Shown: positions 8,691 through 15,810, numbered from the stretch's first letter. The stretch: 24,440 nucleotides of DNA from Acidobacteriota bacterium (GCA_963169175.1 CAUJFK010000340.1:1-24440); one strand, 5' to 3'. Numbers and translations are program-made. Notes: generated from the letters alone by a model not told the origin.

Positions 8691-8712
8691 CCGAAGGGGA
8701 ACAGAGTTATAC

Positions 8713-9252
8713 CTAACCGATAAACATCTCTTCTTCCACGTAAACACGGTCGATCTGCTTCGGCGCCGGGGCGAACAGGACCTCAAGGCCCTTTCGTACG
8801 CCGGCCATGATCGCCGCAATTTCGCGGGCCGGTTCAACTATTTTCGCCTGAACAAAGTCGGTCGTGTTGGTGACCTGCATCTGGGTGCGGTCAATGGTCC
8901 GGCTGACAAGCTCGACCTTGTCGCGGGCCGTGATGGCGGTTGAGTTGACGATCTTGCGAAGTTCGGCAACCTCTTCCTTGATCAGCTCGGTCGATTCGGC
9001 TAAATGCCGCGTTGCGGTGCCGAGATTTGCGGTAACCTCGGTCAGCCCGACAGATATCTCCTTGCCCTGAACGCTTATCTGATTAAGCTTGTCTATCAAC
9101 GGCTCAACCCGTTCTTCGACGCGAGTTACGGTCGCAATGACACGCTTGACCATGACCGCCATTGCGATCATCGCGACGGTGATAACAATAAAGCAGAGGG
9201 CAATAATGATCGTAAAGATCATTGTCCAGAACTGCGGGTCGCTCGGGTTCAT
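8713..9252 (-). CDS. DUF948-like membrane protein with coiled-coil tail
   Basis: The 179-aa protein has one N-terminal membrane span (about 10-34) followed by a long amphipathic helical region (about 40-150) of the kind seen in DUF948/YoxC-type general stress proteins (VEERVEPLIDKLNQISVQGK is typical). The tail PAPKQIDRVYVEEEMFIG is short and acidic. It starts 3 nt after the stop of the YtxH gene, so the two are one transcription unit. Function in the family is unclear; a role at the membrane or in stress is usually assumed. Confidence 0.8.
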   Translation of the reverse strand: MNPSDPQFWTMIFTIIIALCFIVITVAMIAMAVMVKRVIATVTRVEERVEPLIDKLNQISVQGKEISVGLTEVTANLGTATRHLAESTELIKEEVAELRKIVNSTAITARDKVELVSRTIDRTQMQVTNTTDFVQAKIVEPAREIAAIMAGVRKGLEVLFAPAPKQIDRVYVEEEMFIG

Positions 9253-9255
9253 ACG

Positions 9256-9693
9256 TTAGCCCTTTTCTTCGCCGTCAACCGGATAGCTTGGGCGGCCTTC
9301 AGTGATGGCCTTCGACTCTGTTTTGCGCTTTTCGGCAACATAGGCTTCCTTGCCCGCCTCGACAGCGGCCGTGAACGGGTTCACGGACTGGGCGGCGGCG
9401 CTACGGGCTTTCTCAGTAAATTCACCGGCCTTTTCACGTCCGGTCTGATAAATTTCGTTCGCCTTTTCGCGCGAAACCTCGTAATATTCGCCAGCCTTTT
9501 CCTGAAGCTGCGTGGCGGTCTCGCGGCCTTTTTCAATGCCCTTGCGTGTTACGTCGGCAATATCGCCTCGCAATTCAACACCCGATTTCGGCGCAAAAAG
9601 CAAAGCAATGACCGCTCCGATACCGCCGCCCACCAACAGGTAAGTGAGCTTGGTCGAGACGCTGGTGTTGTCCCGGTCGTATTCGTTTCTCAT
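9256..9693 (-). CDS. YtxH domain-containing protein
   Basis: This 145-aa protein carries the YtxH/gas-vesicle-GvpP-like signature: a membrane span with glycine zipper, LVGGGIGAVIALLFAPKSG, followed by a Lys/Glu-rich helix with 11-residue-like repeats (EKAGEYYEVSREKANEIYQT). Such helices are often amphipathic and stress-related. The ATG at 9693 is chosen because GGAGGA lies 4-5 nt before it. A GTG at 9705 is in frame but overlaps that same ribosome site, so it cannot be the start. The DUF948 gene follows after 3 nt. Confidence 0.85.
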   Translation of the reverse strand: MRNEYDRDNTSVSTKLTYLLVGGGIGAVIALLFAPKSGVELRGDIADVTRKGIEKGRETATQLQEKAGEYYEVSREKANEIYQTGREKAGEFTEKARSAAAQSVNPFTAAVEAGKEAYVAEKRKTESKAITEGRPSYPVDGEEKG

Positions 9694-9696
9694 ATA

Positions 9697-9704
9697 TTCC
9701 TCCA
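9697..9704 (-). promoter_or_regulatory. ribosome binding site that sets the YtxH start
   Basis: On the minus strand TGGAGGAA lies directly upstream of the ATG at 9693. The in-frame GTG at 9705 overlaps it, so the ATG is the real start. Confidence 0.65.
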
Positions 9705-9899
9705 CGTGATAAAAGCGTGTTAAATCCCGCTAAAGTCCAGTGAACCTTAAGTATAACAGAGTTTGCGGGCGGCGTAAAAATTTTATTGTCAGGCCCGGTG
9801 CGATCCGAGATATTTTGTTCAAAGTGCGTTCGCTTGAAACTCAGAATTCCGATGTCGCGTGTTTCGTTTCTTGATTCGTGCCTTTGTAGTCCCCTCTTT

Positions 9900-9971
9900 G
9901 CAGAAGCCCGCACGAAGTAGGGCATAATATCCAACGCGTTTATCTCGCCCTGACTCCGTGCGGGCTTCTGC
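9900..9971. repeat. palindromic repeat, copy 2 of the GAAGCCCGCACG family
   Basis: The outer arms are 15 bp and perfect: GCAGAAGCCCGCACG (9900-9914) and CGTGCGGGCTTCTGC (9957-9971). The next inward words, AGTAGGGC and GCCCTGACT, also pair. The 30-nt centre differs from copy 1. It lies in the 664-nt gap 9694-10357, which has no convincing gene and is filled with palindromic repeats. Confidence 0.8.
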
Positions 9972-9989
9972 AACCGCATCTTGTCGGTA

Positions 9990-10010
9990 CCACCCCGCGT
10001 CAGCGGGTGG
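9990..10010. repeat. short hairpin CCACCCC...GGGTGG
   Basis: CCACCCCGC pairs with GCGGGTGG around a 4-nt loop with one bulged C, 19 nt after copy 2 of the palindromic family. No T-run follows immediately. Confidence 0.5.
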
Positions 10011-10026
10011 GTTCTTCTTTTCGTAT

Positions 10027-10161
10027 CTTCATTTCGTTCTTTTTCGTGGTCCGGTTTTTTTTACGTGTCTATCTAGCCTTACTCCGTGCGGGCTTCCGCA
10101 TTTCGTGGCCCTTCGTGGTGGCGAAGCCGGACCTTGGGCCACGAAACAGACGAAATGAAAG
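10027..10161. repeat. imperfect inverted repeat of TTTCGTGG phrases enclosing a half palindrome
   Basis: The left arm 10027-10049 (CTTCATTTCGTTCTTTTTCG, then TGG) matches the reverse complement of 10139-10161 with few mismatches. Inside lies a perfect 11-bp pair TTTCGTGGCCC (10101-10111) and GGGCCACGAAA (10136-10146). A right half of the GAAGCCCGCACG family (ACTCCGTGCGGGCTTCCGCA, 10081-10100) lies within it. Confidence 0.65.
10076..10101. repeat. half copy (right arm only) of the GAAGCCCGCACG palindromic family
   Basis: GCCTTACTCCGTGCGGGCTT, then CCGCA, matches the right arm of copy 2 (GCCCTGACTCCGTGCGGGCT). No matching left arm is present in the preceding 70 nt, so the copy is a truncated half. 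Confidence 0.7.
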
Positions 10162-10357
10162 ACTCGAAAACCCACGAAACAATGTGCAGTCAGGAATGGA
10201 CCTGCTTTGAATAATCCATAGCCTTATCAGAGCATATTCAAACTACCCCGCGTCGAAAGAAAGTGACCATGATCCCTCGCCGCACCGAAACATGCGGCTT
10301 TCCGGTAGATTTGGTATTCTAAATGTTTACGCGTCGCCGCGAGGCGGGCCGCAGTTT

Positions 10358-12160
10358 ATGAACCCAGAAAGCATCCGCAATTTCTCGATCATCGCTCATA
10401 TCGACCACGGCAAATCCACTCTTGCCGACCGGATCCTTCAATTGACTGGTGCGGTCGCCGAGCGCGATATGGAAAACCAGCTTCTGGACAACATGGACCT
10501 CGAGCGCGAGCGCGGCATCACCATCAAGGCCCACACCGTGCGGCTTGATTACAAGGCCAAAGACGGCAAAGATTACGTCCTTAACCTTATCGATACGCCG
10601 GGACACGTCGATTTCACCTACGAGGTTTCGCGTTCCCTTTCCGCCTGCGAGGGAGCATTGCTTGTGGTCGATGCGTCGCAGGGCGTCGAAGCCCAGACGC
10701 TGGCGAACACCTATCTCGCGCTTGAAAACGATCTGGAGCTTATCCCGGTTTTGAATAAGATCGATCTTCCGTCTGCCGAACCGGACCGCATAAAAGAGCA
10801 GATCGAAAATATTATCGGCTTGGACTCAAGCGAGGCCGTGCTCACGTCAGCCAAAACCGGCATTGGCGTGGAAGAGGTTCTCGAAGCCATCATCAAAAAA
10901 GTGCCGCCGCCAAAGGGCGACCGCGACGCTCCGCTCAAGGCACTGATCTTTGACAGTTGGTACGACAGCTACCGCGGCGTGATCGTGCTGTTTCGCGTTA
11001 TCGACGGCACATTGAAGAAAGGTACCAAGATCAAATTCTTCAACACCGGCCGCGAGTATTTGGTCGAAACTATCGGCGTCAATCGCCCGAAAGCGACACC
11101 CATCGGCGAACTTGGCCCCGGCGAAGTTGGCTTTCTGACCGCCTCGATCAAGACCGTGGCGGATGTGCAGATCGGCGACACGATAACCGGTGCCCAGAAT
11201 CCGGCAAAGGAAGCTCTGCCCGGATTTCAGGAAGTAAAGCCGATGGTTTTCGCCGGCCTGTATCCGACCGATTCAGCCCAGTACGAAGACCTTCGCGATG
11301 CGATGGAAAAGCTGCGGTTGAATGACGCGTCGTTCTTTTTTGAACCCGAATCATCAACAGCTCTCGGCTTTGGCTTTCGCTGCGGATTCCTGGGGCTGCT
11401 GCACATGGAGATCATTCAGGAACGGCTCGAACGCGAATTCAATCTTGACCTGATCACGACCGCACCTGGCGTGCGATATCGCGTCACGACCACCGATGGC
11501 GAGGTGCATGAGATCGATAGCCCATCGCAAATGCCCGATCCCGGCCGGATCAGCAAGATAGAAGAGCCGTATATCGACGCGACCATTCTCACGAACGATT
11601 CATTCCTCGGCGGCATCCTGCCGCTGCTGGACGAAAAACGCGGCGTGCAAAAGAAATTTGAATACGTTACGACGGACCGCGTAATGCTTGTTTACGAACT
11701 GCCGCTGAATGAGATCGTGCTCGATTTTTACGACCGTCTTAAGTCGGTCTCACGCGGCTATGCCTCGCTGGATTATCATCTGTCCGGCTATCAGGAATCG
11801 AAACTTGTTAAGCTCGACATCCTCGTCTCCGGCGAACCGGTCGATGCCCTTTCGCTGATAATGCACGGCGACACGGCCACGGTCAAAGGGCGCCTTCTGA
11901 CCGCAAAGATGAAGGAGCTTATACCGCGGCAAATGTTCGAGGTCGCCATACAGGCGGCGATCGGCAGCAAGGTCATCGCCCGCGAAACCGTCAAAGCCAT
12001 GGGCAAAAACGTAATAGCCAAATGCTACGGCGGTGATATCTCGCGCAAACGCAAACTGCTCGAAAAACAAAAGGAAGGCAAAAAACGCATGAAAAAAGTA
12101 GGCCGCGTCGAGATCCCGCAAGAAGCATTCCTGGCGGTGCTGAAGGTGAATGAAAGTTGA
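10358..12160 (+). CDS. lepA: elongation factor 4 (LepA), ribosomal back-translocase GTPase
   Basis: LepA/EF4 is a translational GTPase that acts on stalled or mis-translocated ribosomes in the cytoplasm. The 600-aa protein has the G1 motif AHIDHGKST (13-21), G3 DTPGH (79-83), G4 NKID (133-136), then EF-G-like domains and the EF4-specific C-terminal domain ending KRKLLEKQKEGKKRMKKVG and VEIPQEAFLAVLKV. The ATG at 10358 (MNPESIRNFSIIAHIDHGKS) matches the family start. An in-frame ATG at 10292 would add 22 unrelated residues. Its last 11 nt overlap the start of a broken PIN gene, and its last 105 bp recur as a diverged copy at 12617-12721. Confidence 0.98.
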   Translation: MNPESIRNFSIIAHIDHGKSTLADRILQLTGAVAERDMENQLLDNMDLERERGITIKAHTVRLDYKAKDGKDYVLNLIDTPGHVDFTYEVSRSLSACEGALLVVDASQGVEAQTLANTYLALENDLELIPVLNKIDLPSAEPDRIKEQIENIIGLDSSEAVLTSAKTGIGVEEVLEAIIKKVPPPKGDRDAPLKALIFDSWYDSYRGVIVLFRVIDGTLKKGTKIKFFNTGREYLVETIGVNRPKATPIGELGPGEVGFLTASIKTVADVQIGDTITGAQNPAKEALPGFQEVKPMVFAGLYPTDSAQYEDLRDAMEKLRLNDASFFFEPESSTALGFGFRCGFLGLLHMEIIQERLEREFNLDLITTAPGVRYRVTTTDGEVHEIDSPSQMPDPGRISKIEEPYIDATILTNDSFLGGILPLLDEKRGVQKKFEYVTTDRVMLVYELPLNEIVLDFYDRLKSVSRGYASLDYHLSGYQESKLVKLDILVSGEPVDALSLIMHGDTATVKGRLLTAKMKELIPRQMFEVAIQAAIGSKVIARETVKAMGKNVIAKCYGGDISRKRKLLEKQKEGKKRMKKVGRVEIPQEAFLAVLKVNES

Positions 12161-12483
12161 GCCTATCCAAGTAATTATTGACACCAATATTCTTCTGGCT
12201 GCTGCACGTTCAACTGCCGGTACTTCATTTCGCCTACTTATTTTGATCGGAGATCCGCGCTTCGAGATCAATCTTTCCGTACCATTGGTGCTTGAGTACG
12301 AAGCAGTGCTAAAACGTCCGGCGCATAACCTGACGATGAGTCATCAAGAAATTGATGACGTTACTCGACTATTTGTGCGAAAATTCTAATTTGAGGCGGA
12401 TACACTTCCAGTGGAGAGCGGCGTTGAGCGATCCAAATGACGATTTCTTATTATAATTGGCGGTTGAAAGCAATTGCATCGCC
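12150..12483 (+). pseudogene. broken PIN-domain toxin gene (COG1569-like)
   Basis: The first 79 codons (12150-12389) encode a PIN N-terminus: VIIDTNILLAAARS with the first catalytic Asp, then INLSVPLVLEYEAVLKRP. The frame ends early. The continuation is in the +1 frame from about 12361: LLDYLCENSNLRRIHFQWRA, then ALSDPNDDFLL, a TAA stop (12454-12456), then LAVESNCIA. Removing one base at about 12363 restores EIDDV-LDYLC, and reading the TAA as Glu restores FLLELAVESNC. The C-terminal third of the PIN fold is missing. So there are three lesions: a 1-nt insertion, a nonsense codon and a deletion. The start overlaps the lepA end (gtgaATGaaagtTGA). Confidence 0.8.
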
Positions 12484-12615
12484 GTGAAGGTATCGGCTTG
12501 GGACGGTCTTGATTATTTGGAAGAGAGAGCGAAACGCGGAACCCGTGAGAAGTTTCTCCGGGCCCTGAGCAAAGTTCCTGACGTAGAACCTGCCGAGGAA
12601 GACAAACTTGAGTAG
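12484..12615 (+). pseudogene. antitoxin remnant of a PIN toxin pair
   Basis: A GTG-started ORF of 43 residues reads VKVSAWDGLDYLEERAKRGT, then REKFLRALSKVPDVEPAEED, then KLE. This style is typical of the small acidic proteins encoded beside COG1569-type PIN toxins. It directly continues the reading frame of the PIN remnant (an in-frame TTG at 12457 is possible), so a deletion seems to have joined the middle of the toxin gene to the antitoxin gene. Whether it is still translated is unknown. Family assignment rests on recall of the motif only. Confidence 0.55.
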
Positions 12616-12616
12616 A

Positions 12617-12721
12617 TTGCTCGAAAAACAAAAAGAAGGCAAAAAACGAACGAAAGAAGAAGGCCGCGTCGAGATCCCGCAAGAAGCATGTTTGGCGGTA
12701 TTGAAGGTGAATGAGAGTTAA
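12617..12721 (+). pseudogene. duplicate of the last 105 bp of lepA
   Basis: This segment aligns without gaps to 12056-12160, the lepA 3' end including the stop codon, with about 14 differences in 105 bp. Its frame reads LLEKQKEGKKRTKEEGRVEI then PQEACLAVLKVNES and stop, against LLEKQKEGKKRMKKVGRVEI and PQEAFLAVLKVNES in lepA. Homology stops abruptly at 12616/12617, just after the antitoxin remnant's TAG. There is no lepA upstream part. Confidence 0.92.
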
Positions 12722-12722
12722 T

Positions 12723-12911
12723 ATGGAATCTACCGGAGACACCCTATCATTGACCCTCACTAAGGCAGAGATTCGCATAGTTCATCAGGCACTCAATGAA
12801 GTTTGCAACGGGATACACTTTGATGACGGTGAATTTGAGACAAGATTGGGAGCGGATAAAGAGACCGCACGTAACGTGATGGTCAAGTTCCGTCACGCTG
12901 GAGTTGTATAA
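12723..12911 (+). CDS. small hypothetical protein (62 aa)
   Basis: This 62-residue ORF starts MESTGDTLSLTLTKAEIRIV and contains HQALNEVCNGIHFDDGEFET. I know no function for it. It lies right after the lepA-tail copy and is followed 7 nt later by the BrnT-like/DUF433 gene, so it is probably part of the same accessory unit. An in-frame ATG at 12711 lies inside the lepA-tail copy; the 12723 ATG is preferred because it begins after that copy. It has no transmembrane segment and looks like a small helical cytoplasmic protein. Confidence 0.6.
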   Translation: MESTGDTLSLTLTKAEIRIVHQALNEVCNGIHFDDGEFETRLGADKETARNVMVKFRHAGVV

Positions 12912-12918
12912 CCGAAGA

Positions 12919-13500
12919 ATGGACTGGTCAAAATTTGAACCTGCAGATTTTGAGTACGATATTGAACAGGACGAATTGTTCGCCCACCGCATCACTCTCA
13001 ATGAAGCTATTGAATGTTTTTACAGCGAATTTGTGATCCGGCGAAACAAATCGTTCGTTGATCGGTTCCAATTGATCGGTGAAACTTTCGGCGGTCGAAA
13101 ATTGAAGCTTATTTTTCAGTTGAAATCGGACAACATAGTGCGGATAATTTACAGGTTGGGATATATGAACACAAAATTATCCGAGAATGAGATCGATAAG
13201 CTCATAATCGCGCAGGCAGATGATGACGATGCCTGGGACACGCCCATTAGGGTCAATAAGAAAGGCTCGATCCCTTTGCGATTATCATTGCCGTTTGAAG
13301 TTGTTAGTGACAAGAATGTCTTAGATGGCACCCCTGTTTTTAGAGGAACACGTGTGCCTGTGTCGGAGTTCATCGAAAACCTGGAGAATGGAATTTCCGT
13401 TGACCAATTTATCGAAAGCTTTCCAACCGTTAAACGTGATCAGGCCATCAAGATCCTTGAGTTCTTCAAAAACTCTCTAACTAAGTTAAAAGTGGCCTAA
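12919..13500 (+). CDS. BrnT-like toxin domain fused to a DUF433-type antitoxin domain
   Basis: This 193-aa protein combines two modules that are normally separate TA partners. Residues 1-80 resemble BrnT/DUF4258-type RNase toxins: FEYDIEQDELFAHRITLNEA, then a sheet region RFQLIGETFGGRKLKLIFQL and NIVRIIYRL in the place of the usual RIIsAR ending. Residues 83-115 (MNTKLSENEIDKLIIAQADD, DDAWDTPIRV) look like the N-terminus of small antitoxins. Residues 128-185 are a DUF433 domain: VLDGTPVFRGTRVPVSEFIE and ISVDQFIESFPTVKRDQAIK. The ATG at 12919 is chosen; an in-frame TTG at 12904 overlaps the upstream gene. Met83 (ATG at 13165) could be an internal start giving the antitoxin part alone. Assignments are by motif recall. 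Confidence 0.7.
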   Translation: MDWSKFEPADFEYDIEQDELFAHRITLNEAIECFYSEFVIRRNKSFVDRFQLIGETFGGRKLKLIFQLKSDNIVRIIYRLGYMNTKLSENEIDKLIIAQADDDDAWDTPIRVNKKGSIPLRLSLPFEVVSDKNVLDGTPVFRGTRVPVSEFIENLENGISVDQFIESFPTVKRDQAIKILEFFKNSLTKLKVA

Positions 13501-13578
13501 GTATAGTCAAATACTTGACAACCATACCCCAAACTTCCTAATCTATCTGTTCGCCCCCGTCACCGGGGCAAACCACAT

Positions 13579-13653
<75 letters not shown>

Positions 13654-13670
13654 ATTAAATCAACAAGTTA

Positions 13671-13696
13671 CGGGCACCAATGAGGTGCCCGTTTTT
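13671..13696 (+). terminator. rho-independent terminator after tRNA-Asn
   Basis: CGGGCACC (13671-13678), a 5-nt loop and GGTGCCCG (13684-13691) form an 8-bp stem followed by TTTTT. It sits 17 nt after the tRNA CCA end. Confidence 0.85.
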
Positions 13697-13844
13697 GTGT
13701 TTGTGGCTGGATCTCGCGATGCGGGCTAATAAGATCCGGCCAGCCTTTTGCGCCCTTTTTCTTGTTTGGCCGATCATTTGGCTAAACCTACTTCGATACA
13801 AATGTTAAAATCTCGAACCTATTCGGCTTTCGGAGACAAACGGA

Positions 13845-13982
13845 ATGACAATTAAGGACACCAGGAAAGAATGGACTGTCATGGTTTACATGGCGGGCGA
13901 CAACAATCTAAGCCCTGATATGTCGTACGCGATGGAGCGCATCAGGGCCCACCGCAAGCAAGATATGGGAGCTATTGAATAG
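13845..13982 (+). pseudogene. N-terminal stub of a clostripain (C11) family peptidase
   Basis: A 45-codon ORF from the ATG at 13845 to TAG at 13982 reads KEWTVMVYMAGDNNLSPDMS, then YAMERIR, the family opening of C11 clostripain-like cysteine peptidases, where WTVMVYxAGDNNLs is the first strand. It then diverges and stops (HRKQDMGAIE). The catalytic His/Cys regions are absent. It is best read as a truncated remnant rather than a functional small gene. The preceding 150 nt after the tRNA terminator hold no other feature. Confidence 0.65.
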
Positions 13983-14000
13983 CTCAGGCCTCGGCCGGTT

Positions 14001-14030
14001 TTGGCCGCCAGTGCCGCCCGGTTATATAAT
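14001..14030 (+). promoter_or_regulatory. candidate sigma-70-type promoter for guaA
   Basis: A perfect TATAAT lies at 14025-14030. A weak TTGGCC at 14001-14006 is 18 nt upstream. Transcription would start about 14036-14038, leaving a leader of about 25 nt to the TTG at 14062. The in-frame ATG at 14029 overlaps the -10 box, which argues against it as a start codon. Confidence 0.5.
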
Positions 14031-14046
14031 GGTTCCCTTACCGGTT

Positions 14047-14052
14047 AAGGAG
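14047..14052 (+). promoter_or_regulatory. ribosome binding site of guaA
   Basis: AAGGAG lies 9 nt upstream of the TTG at 14062 and supports that non-ATG start. Confidence 0.65.
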
Positions 14053-14061
14053 CCGTCTCTT

Positions 14062-15606
14062 TTGAATCACGAACTGATCATTATTCTGGATTTCGGGTCG
14101 CAGTATACGCAGCTGATCGCGCGGCGGGTGCGCGAACAGGGTGTTTACTGCGAGATTCATCCATTTCACCTTGCGACCGATGAGATAACGCGGCGACGGC
14201 CAAAGGGCGTCATCCTTTCCGGCGGGCCGTCAAGTGTTTATGACGAAGATGCTCCGCGCGTTGCGCCGGATTTTTACGAGAAGATCGACGTGCCCGTGTT
14301 AGGTATCTGCTACGGCATGGGCCTGATCGCGGCCGACCTCGGCGGCAGGTCAGAACCCGCGGCCCGGCGTGAATACGGCCACGCCAAATTGAAGGTACTA
14401 AGTGGTTCAACCCGGCTTTTTGATGGGCTGCCGTTTGAACTCGATGTATGGATGAGCCACGGTGACCACGTGACCGAACTTCCGCCCGGATTCCGCACTA
14501 CCGCGACGACCGGCAGCGTGATCACCGCCATGGAGAATGAAAGCCGCGGGGTCTATTGCGTTCAATTTCACCCCGAGGTATCGCACACACCGCTTGGGAA
14601 AGAGGTACTCAGAAATTTTCTGTTCCACATCTGCGGCTGCTCGGGCGATTGGACGCCCGCAAGCTTTATAAAGGACGAAGTTGAAAAGATCCGCGAAACA
14701 GTTGGGCCAAGTGCAAACGTCGTATGCGGCCTGAGCGGCGGTGTCGATTCGACCGTTGCGGCCGTACTTGTTCACGAGGCCATCGGCGGTCGTCAAACGT
14801 GCATTTTCGTCAACAACGGCCTGCTGCGTCACCGCGAGTTCGAAGATACGCTGGCGGCTTACGAAAACAATCTTCAGTTGAATGTACGCGGCGTCGATGC
14901 ATCCGAACAGTTCTACGCTGTCCTGGCGGGCGTTGTCGATCCTGAATTAAAACGTAAGGCGATCGGCGGCAAATTCATCGATGTGTTCGACGCCGAGGCG
15001 AAGAAGATCGGCAATGTAAATTATCTCGTGCAAGGGACGCTGTACCCGGACGTTATCGAGTCGGTCAGCCTGCGTGGGGCGTCCGTCACGATCAAGACGC
15101 ATCACAATGTCGGCGGGCTGCCGGAAAAGATGGACCTAAAGCTGATCGAACCGCTGCGTGAACTGTTCAAGGACGAGGTCCGGGCGATGGGGCGCGATCT
15201 TGGAATACCGGAGTTCATACTCGAACGGCATCCGTTCCCGGGACCCGGCCTCGGCGTTCGCATTCTTGGCGACGTAACGCCCGAAAAGGCGGAACTGCTC
15301 CAACAGGCAGACCGGATCTTTATTGAAGAGCTGCATAACCACCACCTTTATAAAGATGTCTGGCAGGCCTTCGCCGTTCTGCTGCCGATACAGTCGGTTG
15401 GCGTAATGGGAGATTTCCGCACCTATGAACGCACCGTTGCCTTGCGGGCCGTCACATCGACCGATGGCATGACCGCCGATTGGGCGCGGCTTCCGCACGA
15501 ATTCCTGGCAACAGTTTCCTCGCGGATCACCAGCGAAGTACGCGGCGTAAACCGCGTTGTTTACGACATTTCCTCAAAACCGCCAAGCACTATCGAGTGG
15601 GAATAA
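14062..15606 (+). CDS. guaA: GMP synthase (glutamine-hydrolysing)
   Basis: GuaA converts XMP to GMP using ATP and glutamine, the last step of guanine nucleotide synthesis. The glutamine amidotransferase half has Cys83 in GICYGMGL and His170/Glu172 in VQFHPEV. The ATP pyrophosphatase half has the P-loop LSGGVDS (224-230). The dimerisation domain ends with the conserved KPPSTIEWE. The TTG at 14062 with AAGGAG 9 nt before it gives 514 aa (MNHELIIILDFGSQYTQL), the family length. Longer in-frame starts overlap the promoter's -10 box. It stands alone rather than beside guaB. Confidence 0.97.
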   Translation: MNHELIIILDFGSQYTQLIARRVREQGVYCEIHPFHLATDEITRRRPKGVILSGGPSSVYDEDAPRVAPDFYEKIDVPVLGICYGMGLIAADLGGRSEPAARREYGHAKLKVLSGSTRLFDGLPFELDVWMSHGDHVTELPPGFRTTATTGSVITAMENESRGVYCVQFHPEVSHTPLGKEVLRNFLFHICGCSGDWTPASFIKDEVEKIRETVGPSANVVCGLSGGVDSTVAAVLVHEAIGGRQTCIFVNNGLLRHREFEDTLAAYENNLQLNVRGVDASEQFYAVLAGVVDPELKRKAIGGKFIDVFDAEAKKIGNVNYLVQGTLYPDVIESVSLRGASVTIKTHHNVGGLPEKMDLKLIEPLRELFKDEVRAMGRDLGIPEFILERHPFPGPGLGVRILGDVTPEKAELLQQADRIFIEELHNHHLYKDVWQAFAVLLPIQSVGVMGDFRTYERTVALRAVTSTDGMTADWARLPHEFLATVSSRITSEVRGVNRVVYDISSKPPSTIEWE

Positions 15607-15735
15607 GGCAAAAAACACCTTCCATCGGGGCTGTACGGATCGCATACAGCGGTCTCGGCCCGCTTCCCCGCCCGAAAATTAGGCTTGTAACCCTGTGTCA
15701 AAGCCCTAAAAAAGTTGTGGAGCAGCGACATATTT

Positions 15736-15772
15736 GTAGCCCCACGTGAAGCAAAGCGAAACGTGGGGTTAA
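15736..15772. repeat. inverted-repeat composite, left outer hairpin (unit A)
   Basis: Stem CCCCACGT (15740-15747) and ACGTGGGG (15761-15768) with a 13-nt loop GAAGCAAAGCGAA, flanked by GTAG and TTAA. It is the mirror partner of the hairpin at 15893-15928. Confidence 0.8.
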
Positions 15773-15790
15773 TCGAGCCTAAATCTCAAA

Positions 15791-15810
15791 GCCCGTGTAA
15801 CGGGCGGCAG
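15791..15810. repeat. inverted-repeat composite, left inner hairpin (unit B)
   Basis: Stem GCCCGT (15791-15796) and ACGGGC (15800-15805), 3-nt loop, followed by GGCAG. Its reverse-complement partner lies at 15853-15872. Confidence 0.7.

Noticed and set aside
9004..9723. A 239-codon open frame on the plus strand
   Set aside because: It is a shadow of the DUF948 and YtxH genes on the other strand, and its translation has no domain-like features.
11750..12271. A 173-codon open frame on the minus strand
   Set aside because: It covers the lepA end antisense. A similar antisense frame over the second lepA tail (12386-12778) only reflects the duplication.
15630..15650. Hairpin GCTGTA/TACAGC after guaA as a terminator
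   Set aside because: The stem is only 6 bp with a 9-nt loop and there is no T-run.
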